Notes under the pieces: generated by a model
Told to the model about the DNA's origin: nothing
What the model saw: only the letters and a program-made list of their open reading frames with translations
Databases searched by the model: none
Part shown: piece by piece, positions 51,648-60,059 of the stretch
Layout of the letters: every line of letters starts with the position of its first letter
How positions within the stretch are numbered: position 1 is the first letter of the stretch
Made by a program: the position numbers and the translations under genes
DNA from: JALZVT01 sp964611345
GTDB taxonomy: Bacteria; Pseudomonadota; Gammaproteobacteria; Pseudomonadales; Azotimanducaceae
Assembly (NCBI GenBank): GCA_964611345.1
Contig: CAZSYU010000012.1
Span: 5,574-69,573 of the forward strand
Length of the DNA stretch: 64,000 bases
Direction: 5' to 3'

Positions 51648-52161
51648 TGTTGGTAAGGTCGCGAATTTTTGAATTGTTCATTAGCTGTTGCATTTTCGGA
51701 TTTTGCATCAGGCCCAGATAGTCGCCGCTCGCAATGAGTTGCTGGATTTCCGGATCTTGTACGATTGCCATAATCGCTGGGTCGTTGCTGAGTGCCTGAA
51801 CGTCGCTGAGCAAGGTAGGGGAGTTTTGCAGCTGTGAGGCAATGGCTGCCAGTTGTGCGCTGCTGGCGCCGGGTGTTGGTGATGGCTGGACACTGTTGGC
51901 ACGTGATGAATTCGTGCTGGCACTGGCGCCGTATTCGATCGACCGAACCTTGCTTTGCGGAATATTCAGTTCGCCGAGGGCCGGTGTTTGTATTTTGTAG
52001 CTACCGCCTTTCAGGGACACAACTTCACCACGAATGGTGCTGCCGTCAAGCAAGTGAATGTTGGCCGTTTCAGCGCGGGCCGCTTCCGCAAGAATGGTGA
52101 ACGGGGATAGCAGTAACAGCAGCGCAAACCAGCGTCTTATAGAGCGTGATAGTGAGGTCAT
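51637..52161 (-). CDS. Secreted hypothetical protein with Sm-like and helical repeat parts
   Basis: A 174-residue protein with an N-terminal signal peptide (LLLLLSPFTILAEAARA). Residues ~32-75 form a small beta domain (IHLLDGSTIRGEVVSLKGGSYKI) of the kind seen in bacterial LSm-like periplasmic proteins. A Ser/Pro linker follows, then a C-terminal helical region (PAIMAIVQDPEIQQLI ... NPKMQQLMNNSKIRDL) resembling STI1/DP repeats. I cannot assign a function. Its stop lies within the 14-bp repeat, so the exact C-terminus could depend on the gap. Confidence 0.72.
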   Translation of the reverse strand: MTSLSRSIRRWFALLLLLSPFTILAEAARAETANIHLLDGSTIRGEVVSLKGGSYKIQTPALGELNIPQSKVRSIEYGASASTNSSRANSVQPSPTPGASSAQLAAIASQLQNSPTLLSDVQALSNDPAIMAIVQDPEIQQLIASGDYLGLMQNPKMQQLMNNSKIRDLTNKLK

Positions 52162-52237
52162 TGTTAGGTCCTGAGGCGGTGACTGGCGTGGTGGTCATGC
52201 TAACCTGCCTGCCAGGGGAAAATACAGGGAATTGCCA

Positions 52238-53587
52238 GTGGCGTTGAAGAAGTCGACGATATTTTACTACGGGTTAACGGAATTGCCCGTGATGATGTCG
52301 TTGTTTCCGGTGCTGGTCTTTGTGCCCAAGTACTATGCCAGCGACCTCGGTATTTCGTTGTCTCTGGTTGGCACTATTGTGCTCGTGGTGCGTATCTTCG
52401 ATGTGTTCACCGATCCTCTGGCCGGCTATCTTTCTGATCGCACCAATACGCGCTGGGGCCGGCGTCGGCCCTGGATAGTCGCGGCCGCGCCAGTAATGAT
52501 GCTTGCGGTATTTATGTTGTTCTTGCCACCCGCAGACGCCGGAGCCTGGCACTTGTTGGTATGGATGGCGGTATTGAGTTTGGGTACCACAATGATGCTG
52601 ATTCCCTACTACGCCTGGGCCGCAGAACTATCACCCGATTACAACGAGCGCTCGCGCATCACAGGAGCGCGATCGGCGCTCGGTGTTGTTGGCAGCATAC
52701 TTGTGCAGGTCATTCCGTTGCTTGCCCTGTTTTTCTGGGGCATCGGCGGCAGCGAAAACGTATTGCGTCTGGTGGGCATCACGTTGCTGGTCGTTATGCC
52801 GTTGTGTGTGTTTCTTACAGTAATCAATGTCGGTGAAACGAAGAACTATGAGAATTCGCGCATTCCCATGCGCGAGGGCATTCGTCTGATGAGCGAAAAC
52901 GGTCCGTTTTTGCGTCTCATCATGGCGTTTGGCATGTCTTCAACTGCGCTCTCGATGACAACGCCCCTGTATCTTTTCTTTATCACCTTCGTGTTGAAGG
53001 CAGAAGATCAAGCGCCGTACATGCTCGCCTTTTTCTATACGGCTAACCTGTCGGCCGTCCCGTTTTGGGTCTGGCTGAGTGGCAAAATTGGCAAACACAA
53101 AGCCTACATTGGCAGCTTCGCGACGATTGCGTTTGCGCACCCGTTTTATCTGTTGCTGGGCGAAGGGGACTTCTGGTGGATGTTGCCGATAACATTGATG
53201 ACCGGGTTCGCCGCTGGTGGCTTCCATGCTATTCCGAACTCCATGAAGGCAGATGTTATTGATTTTGATCAGCTCCAAAGTGGCGAGAATCGAGCGGGGC
53301 AATACTTTGCAACCTGGTCATTTACCTACAAAATGGCCGCGTCGCTGGGTGGCTGGCTGGCGTTGCAGGGTCTTGCGTGGTTTGCGTTTAACGCCGACCC
53401 AGCCGGCTTCAATACGTCGGAGCAGTTGTTTGGCCTGCGCTTTTTATTTGCGCTGGCACCTTCGGTGTTTTACCTCAGTGCGTGCGTTATCATTTGGAAG
53501 TATCCGATAACTCGAGAAGCGCACGCTGAAGTTCGCGCCAAGCTTGAAAGGATGGAGGACAAATCATACCTAAGCACAGGACAGTGA
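52238..53587 (+). CDS. MFS transporter, GPH (glycoside-pentoside-hexuronide) cation symporter family
   Basis: A 449-residue inner-membrane protein with about twelve helices. VVRIFDVFTDPLAGYLSDRTNTRWGRRRPWIV is the GPH signature around residues 45-77 (seen here with all key charged residues). MLIPYYAWAAELSPDYNERSRITGARSALG follows. GTG at 52238 is chosen because AGGGA lies seven bases before it; a TTG six bases earlier is too close to that site. It shares four bases with the sulfite oxidase gene, so transport may concern a sulfonated or sulfur-bearing solute. That link is inference. Confidence 0.88.
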   Translation: MALKKSTIFYYGLTELPVMMSLFPVLVFVPKYYASDLGISLSLVGTIVLVVRIFDVFTDPLAGYLSDRTNTRWGRRRPWIVAAAPVMMLAVFMLFLPPADAGAWHLLVWMAVLSLGTTMMLIPYYAWAAELSPDYNERSRITGARSALGVVGSILVQVIPLLALFFWGIGGSENVLRLVGITLLVVMPLCVFLTVINVGETKNYENSRIPMREGIRLMSENGPFLRLIMAFGMSSTALSMTTPLYLFFITFVLKAEDQAPYMLAFFYTANLSAVPFWVWLSGKIGKHKAYIGSFATIAFAHPFYLLLGEGDFWWMLPITLMTGFAAGGFHAIPNSMKADVIDFDQLQSGENRAGQYFATWSFTYKMAASLGGWLALQGLAWFAFNADPAGFNTSEQLFGLRFLFALAPSVFYLSACVIIWKYPITREAHAEVRAKLERMEDKSYLSTGQ

Positions 53588-54843
53588 AAGCAGCAGAACC
53601 CTTTAGCGCCCAATACAGTGGCGAGTTGAGTCGGCGACGTTTACTGAGTGCCAGTTTGACGGTGTCTGCCTGGCGCCTGCTGGGTATGACGGTGCCGATG
53701 GCGCGATTTGTTCCGGTTGGCTTGTTGCCAGTGGCGAGTCACGCCGCAGAGCCGTCCGGCATTGCGGGCAAAGAGGGTCTGCGCCTGCTTAATGACAGGC
53801 CGCTTAATGCTGAGACCCCGGCGCACCTGCTTGACGATGCAGTTACCCCAACCAAGGCCTTGTTTGTTCGTAACAATGGCGTGCCGCCCACGCAGGTTGA
53901 TCCGGCCACCTGGACTGTGCGGGTGCATGGTGAAGCCTGTGTGACACCGCGTACCTTTACACTTGCCCAATTGCGCACCGAATTTAAGTCTACGACCTTG
54001 CAGTTGCAGTTGGAGTGCGGGGGCAACGGCCGGGCGGAGTTTCGGCCCCGTGCTGGCGGCAATCAGTGGAGCACTGGTGCCGTAGGGTGCCCCGAATGGA
54101 CCGGTGTTCGACTGGCCGATGTGCTCACAGCCTGTGGCGTTAGCGATGCTGCCCAGTATGTGGCCTATGTTGGTGCAGACACGCACTTGTCAGGAGTGGC
54201 CGGTAAGCAACCCATTTCTCGCGGGGTGCCGTTGGCCAAGGCCATGGAAAAAGAGTCGTTGTTGGCCTATGCAATGAATGGCGAATCAAACTGGGATCAC
54301 CACGGTGCGCCACTGCGCATGGTGTGCGGAGGCTGGCCAGGATCTGTCAGCGGTAAATGGGTTACCGAGATATTGATCCGCGATCGGGAACATGATGGTG
54401 CCAAGATGGGTGGTAAGTCGTATCGAGTGCCACGTTACAGCGTCGCGCCCGGAACGGATGTACCTGACTCCGATATGTGCATTATTGAATCGATGCCGGT
54501 GAAGTCGCTGATTACCTTTCCTCAATCTGGCGCGCAGGTTATGCGCGACTCAGAGCTTGTAATTCGAGGGCATGCCTGGGCGGGTGACAAGCAGGTCAAG
54601 TCGGTAGATATCAGCACTGACTTTGGTGCGACCTGGCAGCGCGCTGCGACAGAAAATCCTGTAAATCGATTGGCCTGGCAGCACTTCACGACGTCGTTGA
54701 AGTTTAGGCAACCCGGCTACTACGAAGTGTGGGCTCGTGCGCGGGATGAAGATGGTCGGCTGCAGCCTATGATCGTTCCTGGCTGGAACCCCAAGGGTTA
54801 CCTCAATAATGCCTGTCATCGCATTGCGCTGCAGGTGGTTTAG
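53584..54843 (+). CDS. Sulfite dehydrogenase, molybdopterin subunit (SorA/SoxC-like)
   Basis: A 419-residue exported molybdoenzyme. The Tat signal has SRRRLLSASL near residues 16-25. The Mo-cofactor Cys is Cys145 in LECGGNGRAEF; WDHHGAPLRMVCGGWPGSVSGKW and the C-terminal dimerisation domain (~300-419, IRGHAWAGDKQVKSVDIS) are as in sulfite oxidases. It would oxidise sulfite to sulfate in the periplasm and pass electrons to the cytochrome c encoded next. The start is GTG, overlapping the transporter gene by four bases; AGGAC serves as ribosome binding site. Confidence 0.92.
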   Translation: MKAAEPFSAQYSGELSRRRLLSASLTVSAWRLLGMTVPMARFVPVGLLPVASHAAEPSGIAGKEGLRLLNDRPLNAETPAHLLDDAVTPTKALFVRNNGVPPTQVDPATWTVRVHGEACVTPRTFTLAQLRTEFKSTTLQLQLECGGNGRAEFRPRAGGNQWSTGAVGCPEWTGVRLADVLTACGVSDAAQYVAYVGADTHLSGVAGKQPISRGVPLAKAMEKESLLAYAMNGESNWDHHGAPLRMVCGGWPGSVSGKWVTEILIRDREHDGAKMGGKSYRVPRYSVAPGTDVPDSDMCIIESMPVKSLITFPQSGAQVMRDSELVIRGHAWAGDKQVKSVDISTDFGATWQRAATENPVNRLAWQHFTTSLKFRQPGYYEVWARARDEDGRLQPMIVPGWNPKGYLNNACHRIALQVV

Positions 54844-54844
54844 C

Positions 54845-55204
54845 GTGCGCGGATTGTTATTCCAGCTAACGGTGCTGTCGTTGCTGTTTCTGTTTCTGCC
54901 CGGCCCGATAGTGTTGGCTGCTGATGCTGTAGTAGACGGAGAAACCGGGTTAGCGATAGCGCCCGATTGGGAATTAGCAAAGGCGCATTGCGGTGTTTGT
55001 CATTCTTATCGGCTCGTCACTGCGAACCGCGGGGACCGAGACTACTGGCTAAACACCCTGCGCTGGATGCAGCGCACCCAGAATCTTTGGCCGATTCCTG
55101 CCGATCAGGAAGGCAAACTGCTCGATTACCTGGCGGCCAATTACAGTGAATCAGAATGGGGCCGGCGACCACCGTTGTCGCCGACCTTGCTGCCCCAACC
55201 TTAA
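54845..55204 (+). CDS. Periplasmic c-type cytochrome, sulfite dehydrogenase partner (SorB-like)
   Basis: A 119-residue protein with a signal peptide (LLFQLTVLSLLFLFLPG, cleavage near AA-DA) and one haem-binding site CGVCH at residues 49-53. A candidate Met ligand lies in TLRWMQRTQNLWPI. The GTG at 54845 is preferred over an ATG at 54809 because it gives a compact signal peptide directly after the sulfite dehydrogenase stop. It is the probable electron acceptor of that enzyme. It ends 17 bases from the convergent DUF885 gene. Confidence 0.87.
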   Translation: MRGLLFQLTVLSLLFLFLPGPIVLAADAVVDGETGLAIAPDWELAKAHCGVCHSYRLVTANRGDRDYWLNTLRWMQRTQNLWPIPADQEGKLLDYLAANYSESEWGRRPPLSPTLLPQP

Positions 55205-55221
55205 AACTCAATACTTGGGCA

Positions 55222-57126
55222 TTAAAGCTGGGCCGAGATCCAGTTGTCGACACGACGTTCAAGTAGTGCGAGCGGTAGAGCTCCACCACCTAGTACGGTG
55301 TCGTGGAAGTCGGCGATAACAAATTTGTCACCGAGTGTCTGCTCGGCCTTGTCGCGCAGTTCCTGAATTTTCAGCATGCCAATCTTGTAGCTGGTCGCCT
55401 GACCGGGTGTGACTATGTAGCGCTGAATTTCTGAAGTGATGCTCGCCAGAGGTTCTGGCGAGTTCGCCGCAAAGTAGTCTATGGCTTGCTGTTCGGTCCA
55501 GCCCATGGAGTGCAATCCCGTGTCGACCACAAGCCGAATGGCCCGCCAGAGTTCGCTGGTGATGCGACCGAAGTTGGCGTACGGATCTTCATACGCACCC
55601 ATTTCTAGCGCCAGCCATTCGGAGTACAGCGCCCAGCCCTCAACATAAGCCGTAAAGTTGACCTGGCGGCGGAAGGTGGGAACAGACACAAGCTCCTGAG
55701 CGATGGCAATCTGCATATGATGCCCGGGCAGGCCTTCGTGGTAGGCGATGACTTCGAGCTGGTTGGCTGGCATGGCGTTCATGTCAGACAGGTGCACGTA
55801 GTAAATGCCAGGACGCGAGCCATCGGGTGTGCCGGCATTGTAGTGCTGTGCTGCACCGGGTTGTTCCCGATAGGCTTCGACCCGTTTGACCACGACGTCG
55901 CCTTTTGGCAATAAACCGAAATAGTCGGGCACACGCTGGCGAATAAAATCGAGTTTGGCTTCGGCGTCATCGATGTACTGTTGGCGGCCGGCGTCGGTAT
56001 CTGGGTAGTAGAACTGCTTGCCGTCACGAATAAAGGCAAAAAAGTCCTGCAGGTCGCCGTCGAATTTTACCTGCTGCATAACGGCCAGCATGTCGGCGTT
56101 GAGGCGTTCAACCTCAGCCAGTCCCAGCTTGTGCACCTGGTCTGCGGTCATATCGGTGGTGGTAGAGGCGCGCAACCGCTCCTCATAGTACGCCTTGCCG
56201 CGCGGTAAGCTGCCAACGCCAGTGGCGATGCTGTCGGTGTTGTCGATGTCGCTGCGCAACCAGGCGATGGTTGCTGCGTATGCAGGACCAAACTCGCTGG
56301 TTAATGCGTTGCTGGCTTCCGCCTCCAGACGTGTGGCGGTGGATTGATCGATTTTGCCGTTTTCTACAAGTGCCGCAATCTTGCGTTTGGCGTCCTGCCA
56401 GATCGCGCTGTCCGTGCTCGCATGGTTGTCAAAGGGCGCGCCAGCGATGATTTTCGAGGCCTGATCGATGACACCGTCGTAGGCAAAACGTGGTGGCCGA
56501 ACACCTTCGTCGGCGTACTTCTGCGCTCGGCCGAGCAGGGTTCGCATTGAGGTTGCGATGCCTTTGAGGCGCTTGGTGTAGGCCTCCATATCAGACATCT
56601 CATCAACACGATGATAGTTGATCATGAAGGTGGGAAAGAATGACTGAACGCCACTCATTTGGTCGAACACATAGTTGTGATTGCGAAACTCTCGGGCATC
56701 AACCGTGCGGTCGTGCTGGTACAGCCAGATGTCTCTTGAAAGTTTGGCTTCGTCGGTGAGCTTCGCGTAATCAAAGTTGTCCCGCAGTTCAGCCGCGTTG
56801 GCCACGCTGATGGCGAACTCTTCGTCTTCTGCCGCCTCTGAGGCGTCGTCGAACTCGGCGTAGCGCTCTTTGCGGCCCAGAATGGTCAGATACAGCGGAC
56901 TGCGCTGCAGCCGGGCCTCAAATTTCTCTTCAAACCAGGCATTGAGCCGGTCTGTTTCGGAGCTTGCTTCCTGGTTTGCTCCGGCGGAAGAGGTGGAAGA
57001 GGCGGTTTTTGCAGCATTTGCGAGGTTATCGCTGGTTGCCGTGCATGCCGAGAGCAATAGCGTGCTCGACATTATGCTAACCGCCAGTAGTTGGCCGGAT
57101 AGGCCGCGCATATAACTGACAATCAT
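55222..57126 (-). CDS. DUF885 family lipoprotein (putative metallopeptidase-like)
   Basis: A 634-residue exported lipoprotein. The lipobox LLLSAC has Cys28, followed by a Ser/Ala-rich linker. The DUF885 body includes RLNAWFEEKFEARLQRSPLY, the motif YHEGLPGHHMQIAIAQ (HExxH-like, ~residues 466-481) and FTAYVEGWALYSEWLALEMG, with a possible third ligand Glu. The family is thought to contain zinc-dependent carboxypeptidase-like enzymes; the substrate is unknown. A later Met at residue 6 is an alternative start. It diverges from the serine hydrolase over 126 bases. Confidence 0.9.
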   Translation of the reverse strand: MIVSYMRGLSGQLLAVSIMSSTLLLSACTATSDNLANAAKTASSTSSAGANQEASSETDRLNAWFEEKFEARLQRSPLYLTILGRKERYAEFDDASEAAEDEEFAISVANAAELRDNFDYAKLTDEAKLSRDIWLYQHDRTVDAREFRNHNYVFDQMSGVQSFFPTFMINYHRVDEMSDMEAYTKRLKGIATSMRTLLGRAQKYADEGVRPPRFAYDGVIDQASKIIAGAPFDNHASTDSAIWQDAKRKIAALVENGKIDQSTATRLEAEASNALTSEFGPAYAATIAWLRSDIDNTDSIATGVGSLPRGKAYYEERLRASTTTDMTADQVHKLGLAEVERLNADMLAVMQQVKFDGDLQDFFAFIRDGKQFYYPDTDAGRQQYIDDAEAKLDFIRQRVPDYFGLLPKGDVVVKRVEAYREQPGAAQHYNAGTPDGSRPGIYYVHLSDMNAMPANQLEVIAYHEGLPGHHMQIAIAQELVSVPTFRRQVNFTAYVEGWALYSEWLALEMGAYEDPYANFGRITSELWRAIRLVVDTGLHSMGWTEQQAIDYFAANSPEPLASITSEIQRYIVTPGQATSYKIGMLKIQELRDKAEQTLGDKFVIADFHDTVLGGGALPLALLERRVDNWISAQL

Positions 57127-57252
57127 GGTTATTGATCTTCAACGTTTGGTGGCCACAACTATACAGAGCAAGAGGGTCCAGTGCATGGCGTTGCGTGTTA
57201 ATCTGCAGGGTCTGCATACACTGACAGGCAATATTGAGGGGCTAAAGGGAAC

Positions 57253-58623
57253 ATGAAGAAGCGACTAGGTACGTTAGTAGGCGCAAGCGTTGCATTGAGT
57301 TTGTTGGTGCTGTCGCTGCCAGGCAGCGCCCGGGATATCCGCAGTGTCCGTCCAGACAGGGAGGGCTTTAGCTCTGAGCGCCTGGCAAGAATAGACACCT
57401 ACATGAATGCGCAGGTAGAGGCGGGTGTGATGGCTGGCGGGCTGGGTCTTATTGCTCGCAACGGCAACATCGTCTACTCCAGCACCTGGGGTGACAGTGA
57501 TCGGGAAGCCGGCAAGGCGATGACCGAGGACGTCATTTTCCGAATTTACTCGATGACTAAGCCCATCACCGGGGTCGCGCTGATGATCCTGCACGAAGAA
57601 GGCAAGTTTTTACTGAACGACCCCATTGCCAAGTACCTGCCCGAGCTTGCGAACCTTGAGGTTGCGGTTTCTACCGCCGATGGTGAAACTTCAGCGGTTT
57701 CTGATGGCACTCAGAGTTCTACCAGCGGTGAAGGCGACACGACTGCGATAGGCACCACGCGCAAGCCAAAACGCCAGCCGACGGTGCGCGATTTGATGCG
57801 CCATACGGCTGGCTTTACTTATGGAGTTTTTGGCAACACAGAAGTCGACAAGGCGTATCGAGACGCAGGACTGTTACGCGACCACCCGACCCTCACCGAT
57901 TTCATCACCAAACTTGGCAAGATCCCGCTGCAATACGAGCCCGGTGAACGCTGGCACTACAGTGTTTCGGTTGACGTGCAAGGCGCCTTGATTGAGCGCC
58001 TTAGTGGCCAGAAATTTTCCGAATTTTTGAACGAACGCATTTTTGCACCGCTGGGCATGCCTGATACCAGCTTTACCATTCGTCCAGACAAGCGCGATCG
58101 CTTTGCACAGCTGTATGCGCCCAAGGGCACCCCTGGTGGGCTCAACGCGTTTTTGTCAACCAGCACTACCTCTGAACTGGAAGTTGCTAACGAGTTTGCC
58201 AACCGGGGCTTTGAGCCTGGTGCCACCTTTGAGAGTGGTGGTGGGGGTCTCATTTCTACAGCCATGGACTACCTGCGCTTTTCGCAGATGCTCTTGAATG
58301 GCGGTGAACTGGATGGCGTGCGCATACTGTCCCCACGCACCGTTGAGCTGATGAGCCGTGATCACATGGCGGACGTTAAAGTTGGGTTTGGTGGCAAGGG
58401 TTCAGGTTTTGGTCTCGACTTTGGCGTGGTGTTGGACCCAGGGGCGAGCGGTGACGTTGGCTCGGCTGGCGAGTACAACTGGGGCGGCGCTGCGGGTACC
58501 CGCTTCTGGATTGACCCGCAGCAGCAACTTATTGGGGTGTTTATGGTGCAGAGCATTCCGCACCGCACGGACTTGGCAGGCAAATTTAAGGTGCTCACCT
58601 ACGCGTCGATGCTCGAGGAGTAG
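57253..58623 (+). CDS. Exported serine hydrolase (class C beta-lactamase / esterase fold)
   Basis: A 456-residue periplasmic serine hydrolase. The signal peptide ends near residue 26 (GSA-RD). The catalytic SxxK motif is Ser100-Met-Thr-Lys103, and YSV in HYSVSVDVQG is the second motif. A low-complexity Ser/Thr/Glu insertion (residues ~139-172, SDGTQSSTSGEGDTT) interrupts the domain and is unusual. AGGG precedes the ATG. Such proteins are more often esterases or peptide hydrolases than beta-lactamases. It ends two bases from the convergent ATPase gene. Confidence 0.9.
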   Translation: MKKRLGTLVGASVALSLLVLSLPGSARDIRSVRPDREGFSSERLARIDTYMNAQVEAGVMAGGLGLIARNGNIVYSSTWGDSDREAGKAMTEDVIFRIYSMTKPITGVALMILHEEGKFLLNDPIAKYLPELANLEVAVSTADGETSAVSDGTQSSTSGEGDTTAIGTTRKPKRQPTVRDLMRHTAGFTYGVFGNTEVDKAYRDAGLLRDHPTLTDFITKLGKIPLQYEPGERWHYSVSVDVQGALIERLSGQKFSEFLNERIFAPLGMPDTSFTIRPDKRDRFAQLYAPKGTPGGLNAFLSTSTTSELEVANEFANRGFEPGATFESGGGGLISTAMDYLRFSQMLLNGGELDGVRILSPRTVELMSRDHMADVKVGFGGKGSGFGLDFGVVLDPGASGDVGSAGEYNWGGAAGTRFWIDPQQQLIGVFMVQSIPHRTDLAGKFKVLTYASMLEE

Positions 58624-58625
58624 AG

Positions 58626-59357
58626 CTAGAGCGCACGAATTTCAATCTCGCCGCTGTTTAGAAAACAGGACTTGTCAAACAGCGCCAGATTCAATGGGTT
58701 AGGTAGGCGCACGTCAGCGAGCTCCGGAAGCCGGTTCTGTGTCTCGCCCGGTGTCTTCTGCTCGGTGTCAAAGGTTTTTTGAATTTGGCTGATGAATACA
58801 AAGATCAGCCCCCGATCCTGCGCAAAAGTCTTTAGCGCCTGCACCTGTTCCATGAGTGGCGGTGTGTTGCGGTTCTGATCGAGCAGTTGCAGGTAGTCGA
58901 CAATAACCACCGAATCGATGGGTGCCTGTGCAAGCTGTTCGATCATGTACGCTGCGCAGATGTTCTCTGAGCCATCAAACGCAAACAGCTCACCGAAGCC
59001 AGTCATATCACTGCCGAGCCCATTGAAGCTGTTGGCGATATCAGACTCGGTGTACTCGAGTGAGAAGAAAAAGCTCTTGTGTCCCGTTGTCATCGCCTCA
59101 ATAGCAAGTTCGATGCTGAGAAGGGTTTTGCCGTGTCCCGGACGTGCTCCAAGCAATAGCAGATCACCGGCGTTTAATCGTTGCAGCAGACTTTGGCCGA
59201 GCTTGTTGTTTCTAAGCTGGGTGGCAAGCAGGCTCCAAGAGGTAAAACCCTCTTGTTGAGCGACGCTATCGAGCGCCTTGTGCAAGGGAACATTCTCCCG
59301 GCGGGAGAGTAGTTTTGCCTGACGCTTCAGGCGATAGATGGGTGCGGATAATTTCAT
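58626..59357 (-). CDS. Stand-alone DnaB-like RecA-fold ATPase
   Basis: A 243-residue protein starting at the ATG behind a perfect AGGAGGT. Residues ~1-45 form a small helical domain with QAKLLSRRENVPLHKALD and QEGFTSWSLL, a motif found in front of some phage and plasmid proteins. The rest matches the C-terminal RecA-like domain of DnaB helicase: Walker A GARPGHGKT (70-78), FFFSLEYTESD, Walker B IDSVVIVDYLQLL and FISQIQKTFD. The DnaB primase-interaction domain is absent. It may be a single-domain helicase relative, perhaps of mobile-element origin. It lies alone among metabolic genes. Confidence 0.82.
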   Translation of the reverse strand: MKLSAPIYRLKRQAKLLSRRENVPLHKALDSVAQQEGFTSWSLLATQLRNNKLGQSLLQRLNAGDLLLLGARPGHGKTLLSIELAIEAMTTGHKSFFFSLEYTESDIANSFNGLGSDMTGFGELFAFDGSENICAAYMIEQLAQAPIDSVVIVDYLQLLDQNRNTPPLMEQVQALKTFAQDRGLIFVFISQIQKTFDTEQKTPGETQNRLPELADVRLPNPLNLALFDKSCFLNSGEIEIRAL

Positions 59358-59409
59358 GTCAAACCTCCTGGTACGAGCGGTAGCCACAATCCCTCCTTAT
59401 GTGAGCGGC

Positions 59410-59427
59410 TCGAACATTAAGGTTCGA
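59410..59427. promoter_or_regulatory. Short inverted repeat upstream of the DnaB-like gene
   Basis: TCGAAC and GTTCGA are separated by six bases, 53 bases before the ATG of the minus-strand ATPase gene. It may be an operator or a weak hairpin. The rest of the 187-base gap to the FKBP gene shows no clear feature. Confidence 0.3.
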
Positions 59428-59544
59428 TGAGGTTAGGTGCTCTGCACGATTAGGTACTTTCCCGGTGGAGGGGGGAGGCCAGAGCGTCAGGCCAGCGCTC
59501 AGTATGTACCAGCAGAGCGCAGGCGTCGAGAAGGAGTTGGTTAG

Positions 59545-60054
59545 CTAGTGTTGATGGCCGCCCGGCCCATGCGCGTGTCCGTGGGAGGTTTCCTCGGTTG
59601 TCGCCTCGCGAACCGACATCACCTCAAGCGCAAACTTCAAGGTTTGCCCGGCTCTGGGGTGGTTCAGATCAACATCAACCACCTTGCTGCCAACCTTCAA
59701 GATCGTGACGGGCTTAGGACCATTCTTGGTTTGCACCTGCGTAATCAAACCCGGCACAAGACGCTTGACGTGTTGGAAGTATTTTTTTGATAGTCGCTCG
59801 GTAAGGCTTTCATCCCGCAATCCAAAGGCCTGTTCTGGTGCCAGGGTGACGTTGAGCTTGTCACCGGCTTGCTTGCCCAGCATGGCGTCTTCGACACCGG
59901 CGAGTATGCCTCTGTGGCCAACTAAAACGGCGCGGGGTGCGTCGCCCCTGGTGCTCTCCAGCAGTTCATCGTTGCTGTCATGCAGCGTGTAGTGAAACTC
60001 GACCACACAATCTTTGGCAACCGTGGGTGCTGCAGAGTCGCTGTTGTTAGTCAC
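59545..60054 (-). CDS. SlyD-like FKBP-type peptidyl-prolyl isomerase
   Basis: A 169-residue cytoplasmic FKBP of the SlyD kind. VVEFHYTLHDSNDELLEST opens the FKBP half. An insert-in-flap domain lies between PEQAFGLRDESL and the NHPRAGQTLKFALEV closing strand. The His-rich tail HGHAHGPGGHQH fits metal binding, as in SlyD. It acts as prolyl isomerase and chaperone, possibly in nickel handling. The start is GTG with GGAG ahead; the ribosome binding site lies in the last codons of the nudC-like gene, five bases upstream, so the two are an operon. Confidence 0.9.
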   Translation of the reverse strand: MTNNSDSAAPTVAKDCVVEFHYTLHDSNDELLESTRGDAPRAVLVGHRGILAGVEDAMLGKQAGDKLNVTLAPEQAFGLRDESLTERLSKKYFQHVKRLVPGLITQVQTKNGPKPVTILKVGSKVVDVDLNHPRAGQTLKFALEVMSVREATTEETSHGHAHGPGGHQH

Positions 60055-60059
60055 TAGAG

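Noticed and set aside
57253..58623. Beta-lactamase resistance gene
   Set aside because: SxxK and YxV are shared with many esterases and peptidases; the context is metabolic and the insertion is atypical.
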